A DNA stretch of 64,000 nt from a virus: positions 1 to 64,000 of IMG/VR virus record IMGVR_UViG_3300046007_003307. One strand, written 5' to 3'. Each line of letters starts with the position of its first letter. Position 1 is the first letter of the stretch. Below, piece after piece: positions 31,742 to 42,000 of the stretch. The position numbers were made by a program, and so were the translations under genes. Under the pieces are notes generated by a model that ran no database searches, was not told the origin of the DNA, and saw nothing but the letters and a program-made list of their open reading frames with translations.

Positions 31742-32980
31742 ATGGCTCTAAATCCTACAGACGCACCCGTATACGACAATAGAGGCGGATATGTACCAGG
31801 TCAAGTCGAATCCACTAATGGTGGATACGATCCTTATGCTCCACAAAACTACACTGGCGCTTATGCTCCAAGTTTTGCCGGTGGGTATAATGGCGAACAA
31901 GTATTAAGCAGTGGTGGCGGATATAATCCCAGTAACCCAAGCGCATACTTAACTGGTACAGATTCAATTGGCGGCCAAGCTGCAGTATCTGAGAATTACA
32001 ATCAGGGCGCAGATTTTAGAGGCGGTTTCTACGGAGATCAAGTTGAGGAAAGCGGCGGCGGGCATGATCCATCAAAAGATGTCAACTCCTATGAATCAGA
32101 AGCCGCAAGACGAAGCCTATTACCAGATAATGCCGCTGCGGCCGCAACAAAAAGTGATCCTTCAATAGCCATACAAGATACAAATGCTAGTTCTAGCGGT
32201 GCCGCATCGGATGATGACTGGCGAGTACGCATAAGTTTAGCAGACAAAGCAACTATCTTTTACAAAGCAAGTGGCGCAAGTCCTAATAATCTTATGGCTC
32301 CGTTAAGAGAAACTAACGGAGTTATATTTCCGTATACACCGACTATAACAGTATCGCATGTAGCTAATTACAGTCCAACTACTCCAGTACACAGTAATTA
32401 TTCACAACAATTTTACACCAACAGTGAAGTAAGTGACATTACTATCGGTGGAGAATTTACTGTACAAGGCATCGATGAAGGAAAATATTTACTAGCGGCT
32501 ATCTACTTTTTTAGATCAGCTACTAAAATGTTCTTTGGTAGTGGAGCAAATGCAGGTAATCCACCGCCAATTGTATTCTTGGATGGATACGGTAGTCACT
32601 ATTTCCCACATGTGCCTTGTGTGATAACTAACTTTACACACACTATGCCAAACGAAGTTGATTATATACAAATTCCAGTAACAACAACTACATTAACAGA
32701 GTCAACTGTTACTCCTTCGACTCCTATGAGTGTAGTGAATCAACTTGATAATCAAGGCATGCAATTTGCACCACAGTGGGGTAGTAAAAAAGCCACTGCT
32801 GAATCGACTGTATCATCTTACAAGACAGTAACATCGTCGACAAGGGTGCCAGCAGTAAGTACGATATCAATTACATTGAAACCAATATACAGTCGTAAAA
32901 ATCTGCACGATAACTTTAATCTTGATGCATTTGCCGCAGGCAGACTAATACAAACTGCTACTACAGGAGGATTCCTATAA
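31742..32980 (+). CDS. 48: Baseplate tail-tube cap/initiator protein (gp48/gp54 family)
   Basis: 412 residues. The C-terminal ~260 are the conserved part: DDWRVRISLADKATIFY, MAPLRETNGVIFPYTPTITV, SNYSQQFYTNSEVSDITIGG, FRSATKMFFG and PPPIVFLDGYGSHYFPHVPC, which fit the tube-like proteins that cap the T4 baseplate and start tube growth. The N-terminal ~110 residues are a low-complexity extension with three imperfect repeats of the form GGYxxxQVxxxxGGYDP (near residues 14, 47 and 93), not needed for the fold. Its stop overlaps the gp53 start by one base. Whether it equals gp48 or gp54 cannot be settled from sequence alone. Confidence 0.8.
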   Translation: MALNPTDAPVYDNRGGYVPGQVESTNGGYDPYAPQNYTGAYAPSFAGGYNGEQVLSSGGGYNPSNPSAYLTGTDSIGGQAAVSENYNQGADFRGGFYGDQVEESGGGHDPSKDVNSYESEAARRSLLPDNAAAAATKSDPSIAIQDTNASSSGAASDDDWRVRISLADKATIFYKASGASPNNLMAPLRETNGVIFPYTPTITVSHVANYSPTTPVHSNYSQQFYTNSEVSDITIGGEFTVQGIDEGKYLLAAIYFFRSATKMFFGSGANAGNPPPIVFLDGYGSHYFPHVPCVITNFTHTMPNEVDYIQIPVTTTTLTESTVTPSTPMSVVNQLDNQGMQFAPQWGSKKATAESTVSSYKTVTSSTRVPAVSTISITLKPIYSRKNLHDNFNLDAFAAGRLIQTATTGGFL

Positions 32981-33285
32981 TGTCAGCGGTTACCTATAGT
33001 CAAACAAGTCCATATAGCAAAACAGACTCGTATGGATTCTTTTTAGATGTCACAACATTTAGAGATATACCGGCATTGGCTGCCGATGTAGTATATAGAA
33101 TTGCTGCAACCTACAAATATCGTCCAGACTTGCTGGCATATGACCTGTATGGTGACAGTGCCTTGTGGTGGGTGTTTGCTATGCGCAATCCAAACACAAT
33201 ACAGGACCCGGTATTTGATTTCCTGCCAGGTACAACAATATTCATTCCTAAAAAAGAAACAATCATTGCGGCATTAGGATTATAG
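32980..33285 (+). CDS. 53: Baseplate wedge protein gp53
   Basis: 101 residues. YKYRPDLLAYDLYGDSALWW then VFAMRNPNTIQDPVFDFLPG and TTIFIPKK is the gp53 core, a LysM-like fold that links wedges around the hub in T4. It is about half T4's length (196), as in other short homologues of aquatic phages. It begins at the stop of the tube-cap gene (TAATG) and ends three bases before the hub gene, so the order cap-gp53-hub-gp5 is tightly coupled. Confidence 0.88.
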   Translation: MSAVTYSQTSPYSKTDSYGFFLDVTTFRDIPALAADVVYRIAATYKYRPDLLAYDLYGDSALWWVFAMRNPNTIQDPVFDFLPGTTIFIPKKETIIAALGL

Positions 33286-33288
33286 TAA

Positions 33289-36200
33289 ATGGCACTTACA
33301 AAAGCTGAAATAGCTCAGCAAGCTCAACTTAAATTAGTAAATGATTTGTCTGCTGGCACTATAACGCAAGCACAATTTCAAGCCGGAATCGCAAAAATAA
33401 ATGCACAATTGTTAAAAGAACAAGCTCCGACACAAGATACAGTAACAAATAAATTAGCATCTACACCACCTGCGCCTGCAGGATCAGCAGCGCAGATTAA
33501 TCAGCAATACACACAATATCAAGTCAAACTAGCAAATGATCTAAAAAGCGGGAAGATAACGCAGACACAATTTCAGAACGAATTCGAAAAACTAAGGGCA
33601 CAACAAAATGCAGCACTATCAAGAGTGCCCGCAGTTTCAAAAACTGAAGATGCAAGAATAGCAAATACGTCACCGGCAACCGTTGCTGATGCTACTACAT
33701 CAACTGCATCAGAAGTTACAAGTGGTGAATCAACAAAAGCAACTACAGCAAATAATAAAAAGAAAAAAGCTCCTATACCTAATCCGTTACTAGCCTACCC
33801 GTCTTATACCTACGGAATAAGTTTAGCATTACTAACAGTTAAAGAATATAATGATATTGTTAGCGATGTTAAAAATTACCAATCAAATCGCGTTATCATA
33901 GCCAGTGCAGGCAGATATAACATCGACGAAGGTGCATCAATGTTTAAACGTGCACCATTCTTTGCTGAAGATTTTTACTTTGACAATCTTAATATGACTA
34001 CGGTAATTGGCCTTAACGATCGTTCACGTTCAACTAATGCAATTAATTTTACATTTACTATTATTGAACCATACGGGGTTACCTTATTAAATCGAATTCT
34101 TGACCTTAGTGCTGATATTGGTTCGTTGAACTATATAGCACAGCCATATCTATTACAGATTGATTTCTTTGGCATGAACGACGCTGGTGAGATTGTTGGG
34201 ATTATCCCCGATCAAACAAAACGTATACCTATTCGTATTTTAAAAATGGATATAAAAGCATCTGCAAAAGGTGCAGAATATCAAATGGAAGCATGCCCAT
34301 ATAGTCATTCAGCCTATGATCTATCAACAGTTACTACGCCAGCAAACTTTGAAATAACAGCTGGCACGCTTGAAAGTTTCTTACAAAGCACTGTCGAGGA
34401 AACAGCATTTGCTGACGCAAAAAAAGAACGCGAAGGATTAATTGGCAAAAACGGTCAATTTCAACAGGGTGCCAACGGACTTCTAACAGTCAGGGGAGGA
34501 ACAGGCGAAGTTGTTCCGTTAACTGCTATAGGAAATGCAAGTGCAGAATCTACTAATTCTATTAGAGGCAAAGATGCATTCTATAAAGTAAAATCATATG
34601 GTGGCGCTATTAGTGCATATTATGCAGATCTCGCCGCTAGAGAAAAAACAACAGTTGCTGACAAATACTACTTTAAAGTTCACCCAGACATTATTAAAGA
34701 TGGTGGCACTCAATTTAATCTTAACATTGAAACATTAAGTACAGCACAAACACCCATGGCCAGCGAAGAAAACGGAATGTCTATTAGGGGCACTCCTGGA
34801 AATTTGGATCATGGTATGCGGGTATTTGCAATTAATACAGGTACAAGTATAGATCAAGTTATTGCCTTTGCAATGCGTCATACCAAGTACTTACAAGGAC
34901 AAGTACAACCAGTTTCAAAATTTAAAGACGATGCAGAATATAAAAAATATCTTGAATCACAGGCCGATGAGCCGCTGAAATGGTATAAGGTTGTGCCGAC
35001 CATAAAGTTAGGTGAATATAATATAACACAAGAAACATGGGCTCGTGAAATTACCTATCATATACTTCCGTATACAGTATACAATACAAAAACACGTGAA
35101 GGACCGCAGGGAACGTGGACTGAACCGTGTAAACTACATAACTATTGGTACACTGGAAAAAACAATGATGTACTTGATTTTAATGTTGAATTTAATGCAC
35201 TGTATTATACTGCCGTTACGGCATATAGAGAAAACTTATCTAAGACACAGAATCTATTAATAGATGAAACTACTAATGCAAAAATTACGCCGGAGTCGAG
35301 AGATGCTAATGCAGTAATGCCTCAGGGCAAGAAAAAGATTGTACTAAATTCACAACAACAATCAACAGGCGGCGCTGTAACAGTTGAAGCAATTGCACTA
35401 GCTGATATAGAAGCATCATTGTATACAACAGCCGGTGGCGATATGCTTCAGGCAAAATTAAAAATAATTGGCGACCCACAGTATATTAAACAAGATGATG
35501 TTTTTTATCCACCAGAAATGACTGTATTGTCGGATCAAGTTGATGGAACAGGAATAGAACCTCGATTAATTGCCAATGGTAGTCTACGTATGGACCAAGG
35601 TGAAATCTATGTACAGATAACAGTTAAAAGTCCAAGCGATATAGATGAAGCAACCGGGTTGATGAAGTTTGATTCTAAATATTCAACGAGTTTATTTTCA
35701 GGAATGTATCGCATATTAACTGTTGAAAGCACATTCACCGGCGGAAAATTTGAACAAACATTGGATGTGGTACGCTTACCTCGACAAACATCACTTGAAC
35801 CAAAATATCCCTCAAAAACTGCTAATAAAGAACGTGAAGTTGAAGCAGTAACTCCGGCACCAACCGATGTAGCCGCGGCTAATGTTGCATCTACTGCAAC
35901 AACAACCGGTGATGATAAAGCACCGGGTAGTGCACCAGTCGAAGATACTACACCACCAGTGCAAACTGCTGAAGAAAAGGCGTTAGCCAAAGTTGACGCA
36001 ACTGCACCAGAGACTGCAATAACTACACAAACAGAACCAGTAGCAATACCGAGCCCAGTTCCACCAAGTGCAGAGAAATTAGCATTAAAAGCTACATCAG
36101 ATCAAGCCAGAGCCGCAAGAGATCAGGCACAATCTGCAGCAAATGCTGCGTTAGATGCAGTTGCGCAAATTGAATCTAGAATTGAGACTATACGTGCTAA

Positions 36201-36408
36201 CCTTGATAGATATCCCGACAGAGTAGCACGGGGAGTATTAACACAAGCCGAAGCTGACCCATTAATTGCTAATAATCAACAATCCTTGGCTCTAGCACAG
36301 AATCAGTTAGCAACTGCACAAGCTAAGTATGCACCTTTAGATGCAGCCAATAAAGCCGCACAAACTGCATACGTTAACGCATTAGATGCATATACAAGAG
36401 CGGCTTAA
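33289..36408 (+). CDS. Large baseplate hub protein (gp27 position)
   Basis: 1,039 residues in three parts. Residues 1-165 hold two copies of a helical unit (LVNDLSAGTITQAQFQAGIA and LANDLKSGKITQTQFQNEFE), then a Thr/Lys linker. Residues ~165-840 are the folded core, with YPSYTYGISLALLTVKEYND, FYFDNLNMTTVIGLNDRSRS, NYIAQPYLLQIDFFGMNDAG and a metal-free beta character up to MYRILTVESTFTGGKFEQTL, a strand pattern like the closing segment of tail-hub barrels. Residues ~850-1039 are a Pro/Thr linker and an Ala-rich coiled coil. It lies just before gp5, where T4 gp27 would be expected, and is conserved in that place in similar phages; direct homology to gp27 is not shown. The coiled coil might reach along the tube. 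Confidence 0.65.
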   Translation: MALTKAEIAQQAQLKLVNDLSAGTITQAQFQAGIAKINAQLLKEQAPTQDTVTNKLASTPPAPAGSAAQINQQYTQYQVKLANDLKSGKITQTQFQNEFEKLRAQQNAALSRVPAVSKTEDARIANTSPATVADATTSTASEVTSGESTKATTANNKKKKAPIPNPLLAYPSYTYGISLALLTVKEYNDIVSDVKNYQSNRVIIASAGRYNIDEGASMFKRAPFFAEDFYFDNLNMTTVIGLNDRSRSTNAINFTFTIIEPYGVTLLNRILDLSADIGSLNYIAQPYLLQIDFFGMNDAGEIVGIIPDQTKRIPIRILKMDIKASAKGAEYQMEACPYSHSAYDLSTVTTPANFEITAGTLESFLQSTVEETAFADAKKEREGLIGKNGQFQQGANGLLTVRGGTGEVVPLTAIGNASAESTNSIRGKDAFYKVKSYGGAISAYYADLAAREKTTVADKYYFKVHPDIIKDGGTQFNLNIETLSTAQTPMASEENGMSIRGTPGNLDHGMRVFAINTGTSIDQVIAFAMRHTKYLQGQVQPVSKFKDDAEYKKYLESQADEPLKWYKVVPTIKLGEYNITQETWAREITYHILPYTVYNTKTREGPQGTWTEPCKLHNYWYTGKNNDVLDFNVEFNALYYTAVTAYRENLSKTQNLLIDETTNAKITPESRDANAVMPQGKKKIVLNSQQQSTGGAVTVEAIALADIEASLYTTAGGDMLQAKLKIIGDPQYIKQDDVFYPPEMTVLSDQVDGTGIEPRLIANGSLRMDQGEIYVQITVKSPSDIDEATGLMKFDSKYSTSLFSGMYRILTVESTFTGGKFEQTLDVVRLPRQTSLEPKYPSKTANKEREVEAVTPAPTDVAAANVASTATTTGDDKAPGSAPVEDTTPPVQTAEEKALAKVDATAPETAITTQTEPVAIPSPVPPSAEKLALKATSDQARAARDQAQSAANAALDAVAQIESRIETIRANLDRYPDRVARGVLTQAEADPLIANNQQSLALAQNQLATAQAKYAPLDAANKAAQTAYVNALDAYTRAA

Positions 36409-36430
36409 TCAAAAATAAGGAAAGTAATAA

Positions 36431-38569
36431 ATGGCAATAGATCACAGAGTCGGTAGTAAAGTAGTTAAGCATCTGCGCAGAGAAGATGCTGCCGCCACTA
36501 GAGTTGACCCGCACCCATACATTGGTATTGTTAAAAACAATCTTGACCCAACACGTGCCGGCCGACTACAAGTATGGGTTCCGGATTTAGGTGGCGACCC
36601 AGATGCACCATCAAATTGGCGCACAGTTAGCTATGCTAGTCCGTTTATGGGCACAACTGATATCGCATCAAAATATGCAAACAAACCCAATAGTGATAAT
36701 AAATTTGTAAATGTTCCACATACCTACGGTATGTGGATGGTGCCACCTGACATCGGTGTTGAAGTAATCGTAATATTCATCGCAGGTGACCCGTTACGTG
36801 GATATTTTATTGCCTGTGTTAACTCGCATGTCAGTAGACACATGATGCCTGGTTTAGCCAGCAGTAATAAGATTGATACATCGGGCGCATCGGCAGATAC
36901 TAAAAAATCATATCAAAATGGGATTACTGCTCCAGTAGCAGAGTATAACGAAAATGATCTTACAGCTAGATCAAATCCAAACTTTATTGACAATCCTAAA
37001 CCAATACATGAACAACAATATAGTATATTAAAAACACAAGGGTTAGATAGAGATACTGCTCGCGGCACAATTACCAGTAGTAGCCAACGTGAGAGCCCCA
37101 GTAATGTTTTTGGTATTAGCACACCTGGCCGACCGTATGCAGATGATCCGGCTAATAATCGCGAAGCATATCTTGCCAAACAAAAAGCCGGAACCTTAAC
37201 TGAAGACGATTATCGTTTTTCAACTCGTGTAGGCGGCCACACGTTTGTCATGGATGACGGTGCTGTAACGGGTGAAAATCAATTAGTAAGATTGCGTACT
37301 GCTGGTGGTCATCAGATAATGATGAATGACACTGCGACTGACAATACTTTGTATATCTCGCATAGTGATGGTACAAGCTGGGTCGAATTAACTAAAGACG
37401 GTGCGGTCAATATCTATACAAATAATGGGTTTAATGTAAGAAGTGAAGGGTCTATTAATTTACATTCAGACAATAATATAAACCTTAATGCCGCTAATAA
37501 AATAAACATGAAATCAGGCAGTAAATTTCAAATTGACTGTGGTAGTTTTAACATGTTGTCTACTGGAGTAGTTACTGTTGGAGCGAACGGTACTATAGGA
37601 CTACAAAGTGATTCACCTGTTAACATCGACGCCGCAAGTATATCAATGAAGGCAGCCGGAGATATTGCTCACACTGGTGAATTGATAAAACAAAACAGCG
37701 GCGGCGCACAGTCAGTTAATAAGCCAAAAGAAATACAAATTAATAATTTGTCGGATGTGGTACTTAATTCAACAGTTGGCTTATATACCAGCACCGGTAG
37801 TTTATCTTCGATAGTCACAGTTGCTCCTACGCACGAACCATATAGACGAAGTGCGCCATTGCCGTTTGCAGCGGCAGAATCAATTGGACAACAACCTGCT
37901 GAAACATATACAGGTAAGACTGATGCAACTAAAACAGCCGCCGGCATAGGAGTTAAAAATCCAGCCACCGAAGTTGATCTACGAAATCAACCTACCACTG
38001 ACTGTTCAATTGGCGGTCTAACTTCTGCACAAATGACAGCGTACTATGCAGTTATAGGTAAAAGCGAAAGCGGATCTCCCGGACGTGGTGGACAAGCAAA
38101 CGGTGAAAGCGGATATCGATGTATCAATAGTATCGGGTTCGTGGGGAAATATCAATTTGGATATCCTGCATTACAGGATGCCAAACATGTTAAAATGTCC
38201 TGCGGTAGTAATGCACAGTTACGCAACCCAAATAACTGGATTGGCAAAGACGGCATTGATAGCTTAGAAAAATTCCTAAACAGTCCAGCCATACAAGAAG
38301 CTGAGATGTGTGCTTATACCAAACGCAACTACAAAACATTATGTAATATTGGTACTGTGACTAAAGATACTCCTCTCGAAGATGTAGCGGGATTATTAGC
38401 AGTAAGTCACCTACTAGGCGCTGGCGGTGCTAAACAATGGCGCGGCGGTAGTGGTAAAACAGATGCTTTTGGTACTACCGGCGACAATTATTTTGCCAAA
38501 GGCAAATATGCTGTTGCAGTACTAGGACCAAAAATGGCCACACTAGATCAACCAATTAAATCCACATAA
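36431..38569 (+). CDS. 5: Baseplate hub/needle protein gp5 with C-terminal lysozyme-like domain
   Basis: 712 residues. Residues ~25-140 form the OB-fold (YIGIVKNNLDPTRAGRLQVW, PDIGVEVIVIFIAGDPLRGY). Residues ~255-430 are the needle: TRVGGHTFVMDDGAV, then strand repeats GSINLHSDNNINLNAANKIN as in gp5C and VgrG. Residues ~530-700 form a separate lysozyme- or transglycosylase-like domain with candidate catalytic Glu in GKSESG, then NSIGFVGKYQFGYPALQDAK and WIGKDGIDSLEKFL. In T4 gp5 the lysozyme sits between OB-fold and needle; here the muralytic domain is at the C-terminus, beyond the needle. It would pierce the outer membrane and cut peptidoglycan. Starts 20 bases after the hub gene. Confidence 0.88.
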   Translation: MAIDHRVGSKVVKHLRREDAAATRVDPHPYIGIVKNNLDPTRAGRLQVWVPDLGGDPDAPSNWRTVSYASPFMGTTDIASKYANKPNSDNKFVNVPHTYGMWMVPPDIGVEVIVIFIAGDPLRGYFIACVNSHVSRHMMPGLASSNKIDTSGASADTKKSYQNGITAPVAEYNENDLTARSNPNFIDNPKPIHEQQYSILKTQGLDRDTARGTITSSSQRESPSNVFGISTPGRPYADDPANNREAYLAKQKAGTLTEDDYRFSTRVGGHTFVMDDGAVTGENQLVRLRTAGGHQIMMNDTATDNTLYISHSDGTSWVELTKDGAVNIYTNNGFNVRSEGSINLHSDNNINLNAANKINMKSGSKFQIDCGSFNMLSTGVVTVGANGTIGLQSDSPVNIDAASISMKAAGDIAHTGELIKQNSGGAQSVNKPKEIQINNLSDVVLNSTVGLYTSTGSLSSIVTVAPTHEPYRRSAPLPFAAAESIGQQPAETYTGKTDATKTAAGIGVKNPATEVDLRNQPTTDCSIGGLTSAQMTAYYAVIGKSESGSPGRGGQANGESGYRCINSIGFVGKYQFGYPALQDAKHVKMSCGSNAQLRNPNNWIGKDGIDSLEKFLNSPAIQEAEMCAYTKRNYKTLCNIGTVTKDTPLEDVAGLLAVSHLLGAGGAKQWRGGSGKTDAFGTTGDNYFAKGKYAVAVLGPKMATLDQPIKST

Positions 38570-38588
38570 CCCTAGGATAAATATTATT

Positions 38589-38966
38589 ATGGCTATTTTA
38601 TATAAAGGTTTCTCAACAGTAGGCAGAAATAAAAAGTTTCGTCTAACTGACTTTGAGTTAATTAAACAAGATTTAATCAATCACTTTCAAATCCGCAAAG
38701 GTGAGAAGCTGATGAATCCTAATTTTGGCACTATTATATGGAACGTCTTATATGATCCGTTTACTCCTGAACTTAAAAGTGCTATCATAGCCGACATTAA
38801 AGCAATTGCTGCCTATGACCCACGTGTGTCGATCGATAATGTTATTGTTACTGAGTATGAAACAGGCATTCAAATCGAACTTGAACTACGCTATCTACAG
38901 ACAAATCAAACAAATCTAATGAATCTAAGATTCAACAATCAAAGCAGAACACTTACCGCAAACTAA
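38589..38966 (+). CDS. 25: Baseplate wedge protein gp25
   Basis: 125 residues, as usual for the GPW/gp25 family. LTDFELIKQDLINHFQIRKG, EKLMNPNFGTIIWNVLYDPF is the conserved core; the family's EPR-type motif reads NPNFG here. The N-terminal strand KGFSTVGRNKKF is also typical. gp25 binds the sheath end and the gp6 ring, starting contraction. It lies between gp5 and gp6 as in most T4-like phages; AGGATAAATATTATT before the ATG supplies the ribosome site. Confidence 0.95.
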   Translation: MAILYKGFSTVGRNKKFRLTDFELIKQDLINHFQIRKGEKLMNPNFGTIIWNVLYDPFTPELKSAIIADIKAIAAYDPRVSIDNVIVTEYETGIQIELELRYLQTNQTNLMNLRFNNQSRTLTAN

Positions 38967-38989
38967 TAAACTACGTACTTTTTTCCTTA

Positions 38990-39006
38990 AATAAATACAT
39001 TATAAC
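38990..39006 (+). promoter_or_regulatory. T4-type late promoter before gp6
   Basis: AATAAATACATTATAAC, one base different from the box at 31711, 12 bases upstream of the gp6 ATG and so very near the ribosome site. Confidence 0.5.
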
Positions 39007-39017
39007 AGGAAATTAGT

Positions 39018-42000
39018 ATGGCTATTACCACAAGACAAACCGGTTTATTAGTTGCTGAAGATTGGACTCGCGTCTATCAAACTTTCCGCAATGCAGACTT
39101 CCAAAGCTACGATTATGAAACACTTCGTAAGTCGATGATTGATTATTTGCGCTTATACTATCCGGAAGATTTCAATGACTTTATTGAATCAAGTGAGTTC
39201 ATTGCTCTAATAGATTTAATTGCATTCTTAGGACAAAGTCTAGCATTCCGCGGCGATTTAAATGCTCGTGAAAACTTTATGGACACTGCACAACGTCGTG
39301 ACAGTATTCTTAAACTTGCTAAACTAATTTCTTATAATCCTAAACGTAATATTCCTGCTAGCGGACTTTTAAAAGTTGACAGTGTAAGTACAACTGAAAC
39401 TGTCTACGACAGTAACGGTATTAATTTATCCGGTTTAGTAATTTCGTGGGCAGACTCAGCCAATGACAATTGGTACGAGCAATTTACCGCGGTGATCAAT
39501 GCAGGATTAATGTCAGCTCAATCTATAGGTAAACCTAGCAACAGTCAATTGATTAATGGTATAATCAATGACGAATATCAGATAAATTTAGTATCAAGCA
39601 TCATTGCAACCTACAGTTTTACAACTAAAATTGAAGGCACAACTACTAAGTTTGAAATGACTAGCCCAACAAGTGCCGGTAAAACTTATATATACGAAAG
39701 TGCACCTCGTCAAAATCAACCATTTAATTTACTTTACAAAAATGATAACTTGGGCAATACCAGTGCAAATACTGGATTCTTTACCTACTTCAAACAGGGC
39801 GAATTAAAATCACTTGATTTTACATTCCAAGAAAGTACACCAAATCGTGTGTATAGTGTCAATGTTGACAATATCAATAACACTGATATATGGTTATACA
39901 GTTTAAATGCACAGGGCTTGCCAAATGCCTTATGGACACAGGTTCCAGCAGTAAACAACACCAATGTTATCTATAATAAAAGTACTAATAAATCTATATT
40001 CCAAGTCAACACTAGAGCCAGTGATCAAATTGATCTAGTATTTGGTGATGGTGCCTTTGCTAACATTCCACAGGGCAATTATAGACTGTACTACCGTGTG
40101 AGTAATGGTGCTGATTATAAAATCACCCCAGATGAAATGCAGGGAATAGTTGTACCAGTTAATTATACAAGCCGTAGTGGCAGAGTTGAAACCTTGACTA
40201 TTCGTGCTAGCCTGCGCTACACTGTGGCTAATGCTAGCTCACGTGAATCGCTGGAAGAAATACGTCAGAAAGCACCTCAACAATACTATACACAAGATCG
40301 TATGGTAACAGGCGAAGATTACAACATCTTACCTTACACATTGTTCAGTAACATACTTAAAGTTAAAGCAGTTAACCGTACAAGTTCTGGTATTAGTCGT
40401 TACTTAGATGTTATTGATACAACTGGAAAATATTCAAGTACTAACATCTTTGCAGATGACGGTGTATTATATCGTGATCCGTTTGTAGGTACGTTTTCCT
40501 TTGATTATAACACAAAGAATGATATTTACAAAGCAATCTATAACAAAGTGAAACCCGTGGCGTCAGCACAAGAAACACTACATTTTTTCTATAGTAAATA
40601 TCCTACTATCGTTATCAGTGACACACAGTGGCATTATTCAACAACAGTGGCCAACGGATCGACTGGTTATCTAGTTAATGCATCAGACATCATATTACAA
40701 GTTGGTGATGTAGTTGCTAATAATAACAAATACATAAAACAAAGTTCTATAATTAAATTCTCAGCAGGCACTGGCAACTATTTTGATTCACGAAATACTA
40801 TTGTATATAATGATACTCCGAGCAAGCCAGGCGACAAATATTTTATATATGCATCAGTTCAACAGATTGTTGGTGATGGAACCAATGGGGGCCTGGGTAA
40901 TTTAGCCAATGGCTCTGGTCCGATTATCCTGGGCGAACAAGTGCCCGATGGTGCTATAGCTGTTGCAGTATATGCGGTGTTAAATACTGAATTTTCAACT
41001 GCGCTAGTGGATAGCATAGTAGGTTATGTACAGTCATATCAAGATTTTGGTCTGCGTTATGATATTGACACTACATCATGGAAATTAATATTACCTAGTA
41101 ATTTAAACACAGGTGATTTTAGTCTAACTGATGCAGGAAATACCAGTGGCGCCGCTTTAGATGCTAGTTGGTTGATCCGTTTTAAAACAGTAGGACAAAC
41201 TTACACTGTGCTATATCGTGGACTTAATTATGTATTTGAAAGTGTAAAAGAAACTAATTTCTACTTTGACAATACAGTTAAAGTGTTTGACCCTAAAACA
41301 GGTCTTACTGTACATGATAACATTAAAGTATTAAAGGTAAACGCCAATCCCGATGATTCAAATCCTCTAGCATTGGATTATACATGGTACATTTATAAAA
41401 ATATTATTGAAGTTGATGGTTACGAAAATCCTAATAAAATATTAGTTACGTTTTCTGATATAGATACCAATGGTATATTAGATAATCCAGAATTGTTTGA
41501 ATTAATTGTTAGCCCGGATGTTGATAGCAATAGCAAATATGTATACTTTCAAGCAACCTATGGATATGATAATTTTGTTACACAAACGCTTGTCAGCAAC
41601 GATCTTATCAATTCCTCTTATGCAACCCTGATAGCAGCGCAGGCAGTTAGTCAAACTTGGCCTATTGGACAATTATTTTATATTGCAGCTGAGAATAAAT
41701 TTTATCAGTCTGATGCAACCTACGTATTATCTGAGGTAACCGGATATACTGCTAAAGTTGGTCGTCAAGATATATATTTCCAATATCGTCATAATAGCCC
41801 TAACTATCGTCGTATCGATCCAAGCCCAAATAATATTATTGACTTGTATCTATTAACAAAACAATACGCCACTGATTATACTGCATGGATACAGGATACT
41901 ACAGGTGTAGTCGCTGAGCCAACGGCTCCAACCGTTGATGCATTGAGTACAGAGTTTAGTAGTTTGGAAAATTATAAAAATTTAACAGATACTATCATTT

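Noticed and set aside
38576-38583. Late promoter GATAAATA before gp25
   Set aside because: It would start transcription on the gp25 ATG; AGGATAAATATTATT is better read as the ribosome site and spacer.
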